Shown here piece by piece: positions 14,713 through 22,853 of a DNA stretch of 40,605 nt. This stretch comes from Lachnospiraceae bacterium UBA4260 (lineage in GTDB: Bacteria > Bacillota > Clostridia > Lachnospirales > Lachnospiraceae). The position numbers were made by a program, and so were the translations under genes. Position 1 is the first letter of the stretch; each line of letters opens with the position of its first letter. The notes under the pieces were generated by a model, which worked only from the letters and a program-made list of their open reading frames with translations, did no database searches and had not been told where the DNA came from. Location: contig DGWK01000043.1 of assembly GCA_002395235.1 (NCBI GenBank), positions 4,463 through 45,067 of the forward strand, read 5' to 3'.

Positions 14713-16155
14713 ATGGAGAACAACACAAACATTATAGAACTGCGCGGTATCTGCAAAGTCTATGAAGACGGCTATAAGGCTGTCGACGACTTCAATCTGG
14801 AAGTCAAGAGAGGAGAATTTGTAACGCTTCTGGGTCCTTCGGGCTGCGGCAAGACCACAACTTTGCGCATGATCGCAGGGTTCCTTATGCCGTCATCGGG
14901 GGAGATCCTGTTGAACGGAAAGTCGATCCAGGATCTGCCGCCCTACAAGAGACCGGTCAACACGGTCTTCCAGAGGTATGCTCTGTTTCCTCATATGAAT
15001 ATCTACAATAATATTGCATTTGGGCTCAAGCAGAAGAAGATGCCCAAGGATGTCATCGAGCGCAAGGTGCGCCGGGTCCTGGACCTGGTGGATCTGGAGG
15101 GCTTTGAGCAGAGAAGTGTCAGCACGCTTTCCGGCGGTCAGCAGCAGCGTATCGCGATCGCAAGGGCGCTGGTCAATGAGCCGGAGATCCTGCTTCTGGA
15201 TGAGCCTCTGGGCGCGCTGGACCTCAAGATGCGCAAGGAGATGCAGATCGAGCTCAAGGATATGCACGACAAGCTGGGCATCACCTTCATCTATGTCACG
15301 CATGACCAGGAAGAGGCGCTCACCATGTCCGACAAGATCGTCGTCATGAACGAGGGCAGGATCCAGCAGGTCGGCACACCCGAAGATATCTACAATGAGC
15401 CGAAAAATGCCTTTGTCGCCGACTTTATCGGGGAGAGCAATATTTTCAACGGAATGATGACGGGCAAGCTCCGCGCGAGATTCTGCGGCGGCGAGTTCGA
15501 GTGCGTGGACGACTACGAGGAAGGCACACACATCACGGCGGTCGTAAGGCCGGAGGATGTGGAGCTGACAAAGCCCGAGCTGGGAACCATCCAGGGTGTG
15601 GTGGACTCCGTGATCTTCAAGGGAATGCACTATGAGATCACCGTGCTGTCCGGCAAGAACGAGATCGTGAGCCAGACCGTGCACTCCGCAAAGGTCGGAG
15701 ACCGTGTCGGCATCCGCGTGGAGCCCGACAACATCCACATCATGCTGGCGGAGGACCACACCAACCTGTTCTTTGCCGAGATCAACAAGGATTACAGGCT
15801 GGAGTACAACGGCCATGTTCTGGATACGAGCCTGACCAAGATCATCAAGGGAAGCTCCAGGAGAGAGGACGGAACGCTGCAGGATGCCAGCGGAGAGGCC
15901 ATCGATCCCAAGCGCATCCGCATTCAGGTGGCGATCGGACCCAGCGATATTCAGATGACGGACGACCAGGAAGCCGGACTGATCCAGGGAACGATCAGCA
16001 ACCTGATCTACAAGGGCGACCACTACAGCTACATCATCCACACCGAGCTGGAGCAGGATTTCGTGGTCAACGACGAGTACCTGTGGAACATGGGGGACCG
16101 CGTCGGCCTCCTGATGCCTGTGGAGAAGATGACCTTCACCATCAAGAAGAAGTAA
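14713..16155 (+). CDS. potA: Spermidine/putrescine ABC importer ATPase, extended form
   Basis: Energises polyamine uptake with PotBC. Walker A is GPSGCGKTT, the Q-loop VFQRYALFPHMN, the signature LSGGQQQRIAIA, Walker B LLLDEPLGALD, and the switch His lies in YVTHDQEEA. At 480 residues it is about 110-130 longer than typical PotA. The C-terminal regulatory part is duplicated: unit 1 from about residue 277 (VVRPEDVELT, IQGVVDSVIFKGMHYEI, VGDRVGIRV) and unit 2 from about 406 (VAIGPSDIQMT, IQGTISNLIYKGDHYSYI, MGDRVGLLM). I prefer ATG 14713, nine bases after GGAG; the in-frame ATG 14698 has no ribosome site. Confidence 0.94.
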   Translation: MENNTNIIELRGICKVYEDGYKAVDDFNLEVKRGEFVTLLGPSGCGKTTTLRMIAGFLMPSSGEILLNGKSIQDLPPYKRPVNTVFQRYALFPHMNIYNNIAFGLKQKKMPKDVIERKVRRVLDLVDLEGFEQRSVSTLSGGQQQRIAIARALVNEPEILLLDEPLGALDLKMRKEMQIELKDMHDKLGITFIYVTHDQEEALTMSDKIVVMNEGRIQQVGTPEDIYNEPKNAFVADFIGESNIFNGMMTGKLRARFCGGEFECVDDYEEGTHITAVVRPEDVELTKPELGTIQGVVDSVIFKGMHYEITVLSGKNEIVSQTVHSAKVGDRVGIRVEPDNIHIMLAEDHTNLFFAEINKDYRLEYNGHVLDTSLTKIIKGSSRREDGTLQDASGEAIDPKRIRIQVAIGPSDIQMTDDQEAGLIQGTISNLIYKGDHYSYIIHTELEQDFVVNDEYLWNMGDRVGLLMPVEKMTFTIKKK

Positions 16156-16181
16156 GCGTAAAGCTTTTGGAGGGATAACAA

Positions 16182-16967
16182 TTGAGTTTTTCAAGAAAAA
16201 ATCTGGGAATTCCATACGCGGTCTTTCTGTTGCTCTTCGTGGTGGCACCGCTGATCGTCCTTGTGTTCTATGCTTTCACGAACGGACAGGGGCAGTTCAC
16301 CCTGGAGAACCTGACCGGCTTTTTCACGGATCCCAATACAGTGGGAACTTTGTTCTACAGTTTCGCGATCGCGTTCGTCACGACCATCGTCTGTCTGCTT
16401 CTGGCCTACCCTATTGCCTATATTTTGGCAATGAGTGAGCTTAAGACCAAGTCGGTGATCGTCATGGTCTTCGTGCTGCCCATGTGGATCAACTTCTCCC
16501 TGCGCATCACGGCACTCAAGGAGGTCCTGACCCTGATCGAGGGCAACCTGGCCAGATATCCTTTTACGAATGCGGTCATAGGTATCACCTACGATTTCCT
16601 GCCCTTTATGATTCTGCCGATCTACACGACGCTCGAGAAGCTGGACGGCGCGCTGCGCGAGGCGGCTATGGATCTGGGGGCTGACCCGGTGCGGACCTTC
16701 CTGCAGGTGACCCTGCCTCTGTCCGTGCCCGGCATTATCAGTGGCGTGTCCATGGTCTTCCTTCCCGCGATGACCAACTATGTCGTCCTGGATATGCTCT
16801 ACAACAGTACTTATATCATGGGCAGCCTCATCGGAAGTTATTTCTCGGCCTACAACTGGCACGGCGGATCCATGATCGCGCTGATCCTGCTTGTGATCAT
16901 CTGCCTGTTCACCCTGCTCACGTCTGAGGACGGAGAGGAGAATCCGAGAGGAGGTGCGCTTCTGTAA
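16182..16967 (+). CDS. potB: Spermidine/putrescine ABC importer permease
   Basis: One of the two membrane channel subunits of the polyamine importer; 261 residues with about six membrane segments. It begins with TTG (MSFSRKNLGIPYAVFLLLFV), preceded by GGAGGG at a good distance, which fixes this rare start. The conserved PotB-type pieces LPMWINFSLRITALKEVL and, in the EAA loop, LREAAMDLGADPVRTFLQVTLP are present. The stop overlaps the ATG of potC (TAATG). The C-terminus is short and charged. Confidence 0.93.
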   Translation: MSFSRKNLGIPYAVFLLLFVVAPLIVLVFYAFTNGQGQFTLENLTGFFTDPNTVGTLFYSFAIAFVTTIVCLLLAYPIAYILAMSELKTKSVIVMVFVLPMWINFSLRITALKEVLTLIEGNLARYPFTNAVIGITYDFLPFMILPIYTTLEKLDGALREAAMDLGADPVRTFLQVTLPLSVPGIISGVSMVFLPAMTNYVVLDMLYNSTYIMGSLIGSYFSAYNWHGGSMIALILLVIICLFTLLTSEDGEENPRGGALL

Positions 16968-17770
16968 TGGCCAAAATAGTAAAACGCGCTTACCTTATCA
17001 TCATGCTTCTGTTTATTTATTTTCCGATCCTGATTCTTGCGGTGTTCAGCTTTACGAGCGCCACGCAGATCGGACAGCTTCGCGGCTTCTCGATGCAGAA
17101 TTATGTGACGCTGTTCACGACCCCGGAGCTCACGGATATGATCCGCGGAACGCTCCTTCTGGCGCTTGGGTCGGCCACGATCGCGACGATCCTGGGGACG
17201 CTGGGAGCCATCGGAGCTTTTTATTCCGGGAAAAGGGCCAACACGCTGATCACCTCCTTAAACCAGGTGCCCGTGGTCAACGCGGACGTCGTCACCGGTT
17301 TTTCCATCTGCATCCTTCTGGTTGTTGTTCTTCATATCAGCAAGGATACCTTTATCCCGTTGGTGGCCGGCCACGTGACGCTCTGCGCGCCCTTTGTGTT
17401 TTTGTCCGTCATGCCCAAGATCAAGCAGATGGACTCCAGTATCTATGAGGCGGCCCTGGACCTGGGCGCCACGCCGTTCACCGCGCTGTGGGAGATCGTG
17501 ATCCCGCAGATCGTGCCGGGAATCATCTCCGGTTTCGCGCTGGCGGTCACACTGTCGCTGGATGACTATTTTATCTCCACCTATACAAAGCCCGCCATGT
17601 TCGACACGATCAGCACCTATGTCGTCAACGCGACAAAGGGATCGCAGACGACGATCAAGACGGCGCTCTGGGCGCTCTCAACCGTTATTTTCGCCGTCGT
17701 GGTCCTGATCGTCCTCGGAATGAACCTCAGGGCCCTTAAGCAGGAAGGAGGGAGCCATGCAAAAGAGTAA
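16967..17770 (+). CDS. potC: Spermidine/putrescine ABC importer permease
   Basis: Second channel subunit, 267 residues. It starts with a membrane segment (YLIIMLLFIYFPILILAVFS), has the EAA loop IYEAALDLGATPFTALWEIV followed by IPQIVPGIISGFALAVTLS, and the PotC-like SLDDYFISTYT. GAGGAGG lies upstream within the end of potB. It overlaps potD by 14 bases, so all four pot genes are translationally coupled. Confidence 0.94.
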   Translation: MAKIVKRAYLIIMLLFIYFPILILAVFSFTSATQIGQLRGFSMQNYVTLFTTPELTDMIRGTLLLALGSATIATILGTLGAIGAFYSGKRANTLITSLNQVPVVNADVVTGFSICILLVVVLHISKDTFIPLVAGHVTLCAPFVFLSVMPKIKQMDSSIYEAALDLGATPFTALWEIVIPQIVPGIISGFALAVTLSLDDYFISTYTKPAMFDTISTYVVNATKGSQTTIKTALWALSTVIFAVVVLIVLGMNLRALKQEGGSHAKE

Positions 17771-19331
17771 TAGAAACGGCCGGCGTCCCGTCCCTGTAAG
17801 AAGCAGTATGCTCCGGATGCGGAGAACCTCCGTCCGCGCGGCTGCGGCAGCCGTTGCGGCAACGATTCTGGGAGTCTTTGGCGGAGCTTTCGCAGTGCCG
17901 CTGCAGGCCTCTGCCGCCGAAAACAGTGAGGAAGTAGTCCTCAGAGTCTGCAACTGGGAAGAGTACATCGACCTGGGAGACTGGGACGAAGAGGAGACCA
18001 TTGAGCTGGATTCCGGGAATATCATCGGCGAGAATTCCATGGTCGAGGACTTCGAGGCCTGGTACGAAGAGACCTATGGTGTCAAGGTGAGAGTGGAATA
18101 TTCCACGTTCGGTACCAACGAGGATCTCTACAACATGCTGACCCTGGGAGACGAGTTCGACCTGGTCTGCCCCTCGGAATACATGATCATGAAGCTGATG
18201 CGGGAAGGGCAGACAGTGCCCCTCTCGGAGGAGTTTTTTGACCCGTCCGATGAAAACAACTACTACATAAAGGGTGTTTCTCCTTATATTAAGAAGATCT
18301 TCGACGAGCACGAGATCGGCGGAGAGCCCTGGAGCCGCTACGCGGCGGGATACATGTGGGGCGTGACGGGAATCGTCTATAACCCGGAAGTGGTCGAGAG
18401 AGAAGAGGCTTCCACCTGGAAGATCCTGAGCGATCCCAAGTTCAGCAGACAGGTCACGATCAAGGACAATGTAAGAGATTCCTATTTTGCCGCGGTCGGA
18501 GCAATCAAGTCTGATCTGCTCATGTCCGAGGAGTTTCGGAGCGCCCCGGATTACGCGCAGAGACTCGAGGACGAGATGAATGACACTTCGCCCGAGATGA
18601 TCGCGAAGGTGCAGGACTATCTGCAGGAGTGCAAGGACAATGTCTATTCCTTCGAGACGGACTCCGGCAAGGCGGACATGATCACCGGCAAAGTAGTGGC
18701 CAACTACCAGTGGTCCGGAGACGGCGTGTACACGCTGGACCAGGCAGCCGAGGACGATTTTGACCTGGCCTTCGCGGTTCCGGAGGAGAGCACCAATATC
18801 TATTTCGACGGCTGGGTCATGCTGAAAAACGGCATCAAGGAAAATGAAGCGAAGCAGAAGGCGGCGGAAGCCTTCATCAATTTCAACTCCAGACCCGACA
18901 ATGTCGTCCGCAATATGTATTATATAGGATATACTTCCGTCATCTCCGGAGGCGGCGATCCCACCATCTTCGAATACGCGGATTACAACTACAGCGCGGA
19001 GGAAGGCGAGGAGACCGAGGAGTATGACCTGAGCTACTTCTTCGCGGAGGAAGGTGAGGAGACCGATGAATATGTGATCGAGGCGTCTCCGGATATGCTG
19101 GAGAGACAGCTGTACGCGGCTTACCCTCCGGACGATGTGATGCGCAGGTCCTCGATCATGACGTGCTTTGACGAGGAGCAGACCAAGGCGATCAACCAGA
19201 TGTGGATCAACGTGCGCTGCTATAACCTCAGCAAGATGCCTTTCTGGGGCTGGATCTTCGCGGCGGTCGTGATCGCGGGAGTCGTCTTCCTGGCAGTGAG
19301 GCGCTTTCAGAACTATAAAAAGAGACAGTAA
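17757..19331 (+). CDS. potD: Spermidine/putrescine-binding protein with C-terminal membrane anchor
   Basis: Extracytoplasmic polyamine receptor, 524 residues, longer than the usual ~350. The N-terminus is a long Arg-rich leader with a Sec-type hydrophobic core ending in an AxA site near residue 53 (LQASA-AEN). PotD-type sequence includes LRVCNWEEYID, VRVEYSTFGTNEDLYNML, FDLVCPSEYMI and GYMWGVTGIVYNP. Instead of a lipobox, it carries a C-terminal segment WGWIFAAVVIAGVVFLAV followed by basic residues, which should anchor it in the membrane. An acidic insert around residues 413-440 is a 16-residue tandem duplication (AEEGEETEEY and AEEGEETDEY). ATG 17757 follows AAGGAGGG. Confidence 0.93.
   Translation: MQKSNRNGRRPVPVRSSMLRMRRTSVRAAAAAVAATILGVFGGAFAVPLQASAAENSEEVVLRVCNWEEYIDLGDWDEEETIELDSGNIIGENSMVEDFEAWYEETYGVKVRVEYSTFGTNEDLYNMLTLGDEFDLVCPSEYMIMKLMREGQTVPLSEEFFDPSDENNYYIKGVSPYIKKIFDEHEIGGEPWSRYAAGYMWGVTGIVYNPEVVEREEASTWKILSDPKFSRQVTIKDNVRDSYFAAVGAIKSDLLMSEEFRSAPDYAQRLEDEMNDTSPEMIAKVQDYLQECKDNVYSFETDSGKADMITGKVVANYQWSGDGVYTLDQAAEDDFDLAFAVPEESTNIYFDGWVMLKNGIKENEAKQKAAEAFINFNSRPDNVVRNMYYIGYTSVISGGGDPTIFEYADYNYSAEEGEETEEYDLSYFFAEEGEETDEYVIEASPDMLERQLYAAYPPDDVMRRSSIMTCFDEEQTKAINQMWINVRCYNLSKMPFWGWIFAAVVIAGVVFLAVRRFQNYKKRQ
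18996..19074 (+). repeat. 48-bp in-frame tandem duplication inside potD
   Basis: GCGGAGGAAGGCGAGGAGAC at 18996 recurs, with a silent change, at 19044; the similarity covers about 31 bases and the offset is 48 bases (16 codons). It encodes two acidic AEEGEET blocks in the binding protein. Confidence 0.8.
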
Positions 19332-19335
19332 TGAT

Positions 19336-19363
19336 ACAAAAAAGAGTCGAGAGCTCTTCTTTT
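19336..19363 (+). terminator. Weak terminator after potD
   Basis: AAAAAAGAG and CTCTTCTTTT can pair imperfectly around GAGAGC, and the 3' arm is itself T-rich. It is the only candidate end signal between potD and the STAS gene. Confidence 0.4.
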
Positions 19364-19408
19364 ACTGCCAGAGAATGGTATAATAAATCTTATAAAAGAA
19401 AAATATCA

Positions 19409-19438
19409 CTGACAAATACAATCGTGCTGTGGTAGTAT
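19409..19438 (+). promoter_or_regulatory. Candidate promoter of the STAS gene
   Basis: CTGACA (19409-19414), an 18-base spacer and TAGTAT (19433-19438). A separate TATAAT at 19379-19384 has no good -35. Either would give a leader of 100 bases or more before the STAS start. Confidence 0.4.
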
Positions 19439-19539
19439 TGTAAGTGCGAAAAATAATACTCGCGCATAGAGGCTCGCATTTTTGAAAAGCCGCGCAAGGC
19501 TGATGATAGATCACAGCAGAGGTAAACTGAGGAGGCAGT

Positions 19540-19836
19540 ATGACAATCGATAAGAAAAAAGAAGGCAATCGGCTGGTTCTGGCAGTTTCAGGCCGCCTGG
19601 ATACGATGACGGCTCCGGAACTGGAAAACGTCATTAAGGACAATATGGACGGAGTGGAGGAGCTGATCCTTGATTTTAAAGATCTCGAATATATCTCCTC
19701 GGCAGGACTGCGCGTAGTTCTCGGAGCCAGGAAGGCTATGGGCGACAAGGGTTCCTTCTCTGTTCGCAATCTTTGCAGCGATGTGAGAGAGATCTTCGAC
19801 ATCACAGGATTCTCGGATATCATTACAATTGAGTGA
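19540..19836 (+). CDS. STAS-domain protein (anti-sigma factor antagonist type)
   Basis: A single 98-residue STAS domain, the size and pattern of SpoIIAA/RsbV antagonists: LAVSGRLDTMTAPELE, ELILDFKDLEYISSAGLRVV, with Ser53/Ser54 at the phosphorylatable position. Such proteins are phosphorylated by an HPK-type anti-sigma kinase and, when dephosphorylated, release a sigma factor or another partner. No kinase, phosphatase or sigma gene is adjacent. GAGGAGG precedes the ATG. It is separated from the following secretion genes by a strong terminator, yet both point the same way, so any functional link is only a hint. Confidence 0.9.
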   Translation: MTIDKKKEGNRLVLAVSGRLDTMTAPELENVIKDNMDGVEELILDFKDLEYISSAGLRVVLGARKAMGDKGSFSVRNLCSDVREIFDITGFSDIITIE

Positions 19837-19911
19837 TTCAGGTGAACGGGGCGTTCATTCTGAGCGGGTGAATCAGAAGATATGCGGACAACAGGATTGT
19901 TGATTGGATGA

Positions 19912-19940
19912 GGCGGCACGTGATCGTGCCGCCTTTTCTT
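19912..19940 (+). terminator. Strong terminator after the STAS gene
   Basis: Perfect 9-bp stem GGCGGCACG/CGTGCCGCC (19912-19920 and 19925-19933), loop TGAT, then TTTTCTTTG. Nested inverted repeats (TGATTCA/TGAATCA and GTGAACG/CGTTCAT) lie in the 3' untranslated region before it. Confidence 0.88.
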
Positions 19941-19998
19941 TGTCTTTACGATATTTTGATAAGGATTGAATGGCGCCGGAAGGAGCGGCAAACTGTAT

Positions 19999-20026
19999 TT
20001 GCGGATATGAGAATCTTCAGTATAAT
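19999..20026 (+). promoter_or_regulatory. Promoter of the peptide-secretion operon
   Basis: TTGCGG (19999-20004), a 16-base spacer and consensus TATAAT (20021-20026). Transcription would start near 20033, just before the hairpin at 20045-20059. Confidence 0.6.
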
Positions 20027-20040
20027 AATTATATGAACGC

Positions 20041-20059
20041 GGCGGCTCGCTTTGCGAGC
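20041..20059 (+). repeat. Short hairpin repeat, copy in the secretion-operon leader
   Basis: GCGGCTCGCTTTGCGAGC folds into a 6-bp stem GCTCGC/GCGAGC with a TTT loop. The same sequence with one change (CTCTG for CTTTG) lies at 32633-32650 after htpG, and both are preceded by ACGCGGC. Confidence 0.6.
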
Positions 20060-20095
20060 ATTGGATATATGCTTTAGACAGTACAGAGGGGAAAG

Positions 20096-20572
20096 ATGGA
20101 AAACAAAGAGATCTTCAGAAAAAAAGCAATCGAGAGAGTATCATCACCGGAGAAGCTCAATGATTATATACATGTGACGAGTCCGTCGATCTGGGTCGCG
20201 CTCCTGGGGGTGATCTGTATTCTGGTCGGGGCGATCGTGTGGGCAACCTTCGGGAATATTTACACGACCGTGGAAGGTGCCGGTTCCGTCAAGGACGGGA
20301 ATCTTGTGATCTACATCAAGGTGGCCGACCGGCCTTCGGTCAAGGAAGGAATGGACATAACGGTGAGCGGCCACAAGACGAAAGTGAGGGAGATCTCTCC
20401 GGAGCCGGTCCAGATCGGCGAAGAGGTCGGAGAGTATATCCTCGACGCGGCCGGAATGAAGTCGGGAGAATGGGTCTATAAGGTGGAGGCGGACACGGAC
20501 CTGGCGGACGGCGTCTACTCGGCCAGCATAACGGTGGAGGCCATACACCCGATCAAGTTCGTAACGAACTGA
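20096..20572 (+). CDS. Short membrane-fusion-like protein of an NHLM-type peptide exporter
   Basis: A 158-residue protein with a short N-terminal cytosolic region, one membrane segment (about residues 32-53, IWVALLGVICILVGAIVWAT) and a small extracytoplasmic beta-rich domain (VEGAGSVKDGNLVIYIKVAD). This resembles the HlyD-like secretion protein that accompanies NHLM bacteriocin exporters, but it lacks the long coiled-coil hairpin and is shorter than the members I know. GAGGGG precedes the ATG. The two ABC exporter genes follow directly, so it is probably their accessory or adaptor subunit. Confidence 0.7.
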   Translation: MENKEIFRKKAIERVSSPEKLNDYIHVTSPSIWVALLGVICILVGAIVWATFGNIYTTVEGAGSVKDGNLVIYIKVADRPSVKEGMDITVSGHKTKVREISPEPVQIGEEVGEYILDAAGMKSGEWVYKVEADTDLADGVYSASITVEAIHPIKFVTN

Positions 20573-20616
20573 AGGCCCGGTTTACAGCACATCAAAAGAC
20601 AGCAGAGGCGTTGTAT

Positions 20617-22809
20617 ATGAGTCAAACAACCAAGAAGATCAAAGAGCCGGTGGGGAAAGGCGTCGCCGATGTTCCGGTCATCATGCAGATGGAAGCGCTC
20701 GAGTGCGGGGCGGCCTGCCTGACCATGGTTCTGGCTTATTATGAAAAGTGGATTCCCCTGGAGAAGGTGCGCGTGGACTGCGGCGTTTCCAGGGACGGGT
20801 CCAACGCGGGCAATGTGCTCAAAGCGGCGAGATTTTACGGCCTGGAGGCGGACGGCTACAAGCTGGAAGTGCAGACGCTGATGGAGCATGCGACTTTTCC
20901 GTGCATCATACACTGGAACTTCAACCACTTTGTGGTGCTGGACGGCTTCCGGGGCAAAAAAGCGATTCTGAACGACCCTGCCAGAGGACGGGTGGAAGTG
21001 ACCATGGATGAGTTCGACGAGTCCTTTACGGGAATCTGCCTTATGTTCTCGCCCGGAGAAAAGTTTGAGCCCTCGGGAAAGCCCAAGAGCGTGCTGGCTT
21101 TTGCCGCAAAGCGACTCAAGGGTGCCGAGACGGCGATCGTATTCGTGGTGCTGACCACGATCATCTCCTCGCTGTTCGGACTCATTTCACCCGGATTCTA
21201 TCAGGTATTCATGGACAGACTGCTGACGGGAAGAAATCCGAAATGGGCATTCCCCTTCCTTGTGTTGCTCTCTGTTTTTACAGCCTTGCAGATCTTCGTG
21301 TCGTGGATCAATGTCGTCTATTCGATGCGGATCAACGGAAAGCTGGCCATCGTCGGCAATTCGTCCTTTATGTGGAAGATCCTGCGGCTGCCCATGGAGT
21401 TCTTCTCCCAGAGAATGGCGGGCGACATCCAGTCCAGGCAGAATTCCAACACGGAAGTGGCGTCGAATCTCGTCAATACGTTCGCGCCGCTGACACTCAA
21501 CACCGCCATGATGTTTTTCTACCTGGTGATCATGATCCGAATGAGTATTCCGATGACGATCATCGGCATGATCTCTGTTTTGATCAATGCACTGTTTTCC
21601 AGGTATATTTCGGAGAAGCGGGTCAATGTGGCGAGAGTGCAGGTGCGCGACAGCGGCAAACTCACCGGCACAACCATCGCCGGTATTGAGATGATCGAGT
21701 CCATCAAGGCGAGCGGATCGGAGACGGGCTTTTTCGGCAGATGGGCCGGCTACCAGGCCAGCGTGAACGCGCAGGACGTCCAGTTCTCGCGGATGAACGA
21801 GTATCTGGGACTCCTCCCGCAGATCGTGTCAACGGTGACGGATATTCTGGTTTTGTGCATGGGAATCGGCCTCGCGATGCGGGGTGAGTTTACGCCCGGT
21901 ATGATCTCCCAGTTCGGGATCTACATGAAGCAGTTCCTGGCGCCGGCGGACCAGCTGATCGCCTCGGGGCAGACCATGCAGGAGCTCCGAACGGAGATGG
22001 AGCGCATCGAAGACGTCATGGAATACCGCACGGACGAGCTGGCGGACAACGAAGTGAGCGCGGACGCCGAAGGGGCTTCTTTTGCAAAGCTCTCGGGGCG
22101 CGTGGAGATGAAAAACGTCACATTCGGCTATTCGCCGCTGGGCAAGCCGCTGATCCAGAATTTCAGCATGTCGCTGGAACCCGGAAAGAGCATTGCCTTT
22201 GTAGGTGCTTCGGGAAGCGGAAAGTCCACGCTGGCAAAGCTCTTGTCGGGGCTCTATAAGCCCTGGAGCGGGGAAATCCTTTTTGACGGAAAGCCGATCA
22301 CCGAGATCGACAAGTCCGTTTTCCGCGGATCTCTGGCGGTCGTGGACCAGGAGATCACGCTGTTTGAAGATACCATCGCCAACAACATCAAGATGTGGGA
22401 TACGACCATCGAGAACTATGAGATGATCCTGGCGGCCCGCGACGCGCAGATCCACGACAAGATCATGCAGCGCGAAGGCGGCTATGAATACAAGATCAAA
22501 GAGAACGGCTCCGACTTCTCGGGCGGAGAGCGGCAGAGGCTGGAGATCGCGAGAGTCCTGGCGCAGGATCCCACGATCGTGATCATGGACGAGGCGACGT
22601 CCGCCCTGGACGCGCGGACAGAGTTCAATGTCGTGAAGTCGATCAGGGACAGAGGCGTCACCAGCATCGTGATCGCGCACAGGCTCTCCACGATCAGGGA
22701 CTGTGACGAGATCATAGTCATGGATCACGGCCTTGTGGCGGAGAGAGGCACACATGAGGAACTCTATGCGCTGGGCGGCATGTACACGCAGCTGGTAAGC
22801 AGTAATTAA
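20617..22809 (+). CDS. Peptidase C39-ABC exporter (PCAT; NHLM ABC1 type)
   Basis: A 730-residue bifunctional exporter that removes a leader at a double-Gly-type site and transports the peptide. Residues 1-130 are the C39 protease: Gln24, Cys30 (MQMEALECGAACL), His104 (NFNHFVVLDG) and Asp120 (LNDPARG) complete the active site. Membrane segments occupy about 160-440. The ATPase has Walker A GASGSGKST, signature SGGERQRLEIAR and Walker B VIMDEATSALD. I use ATG 20617, preceded by AGAGG, rather than TTG 20611. It is followed 44 bases later by a second ABC exporter, the arrangement of NHLM systems. Confidence 0.92.
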   Translation: MSQTTKKIKEPVGKGVADVPVIMQMEALECGAACLTMVLAYYEKWIPLEKVRVDCGVSRDGSNAGNVLKAARFYGLEADGYKLEVQTLMEHATFPCIIHWNFNHFVVLDGFRGKKAILNDPARGRVEVTMDEFDESFTGICLMFSPGEKFEPSGKPKSVLAFAAKRLKGAETAIVFVVLTTIISSLFGLISPGFYQVFMDRLLTGRNPKWAFPFLVLLSVFTALQIFVSWINVVYSMRINGKLAIVGNSSFMWKILRLPMEFFSQRMAGDIQSRQNSNTEVASNLVNTFAPLTLNTAMMFFYLVIMIRMSIPMTIIGMISVLINALFSRYISEKRVNVARVQVRDSGKLTGTTIAGIEMIESIKASGSETGFFGRWAGYQASVNAQDVQFSRMNEYLGLLPQIVSTVTDILVLCMGIGLAMRGEFTPGMISQFGIYMKQFLAPADQLIASGQTMQELRTEMERIEDVMEYRTDELADNEVSADAEGASFAKLSGRVEMKNVTFGYSPLGKPLIQNFSMSLEPGKSIAFVGASGSGKSTLAKLLSGLYKPWSGEILFDGKPITEIDKSVFRGSLAVVDQEITLFEDTIANNIKMWDTTIENYEMILAARDAQIHDKIMQREGGYEYKIKENGSDFSGGERQRLEIARVLAQDPTIVIMDEATSALDARTEFNVVKSIRDRGVTSIVIAHRLSTIRDCDEIIVMDHGLVAERGTHEELYALGGMYTQLVSSN

Positions 22810-22853
22810 AGGTGTGATTTGGACTGCGAACAAGGCAGTGAGGAGAATACAGC

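Noticed and set aside
19837..20616. Hidden precursor peptide of the secretion system
   Set aside because: I read the gaps before and between the exporter genes for short frames with ribosome sites and double-Gly-like ends; only frames of a few codons exist.
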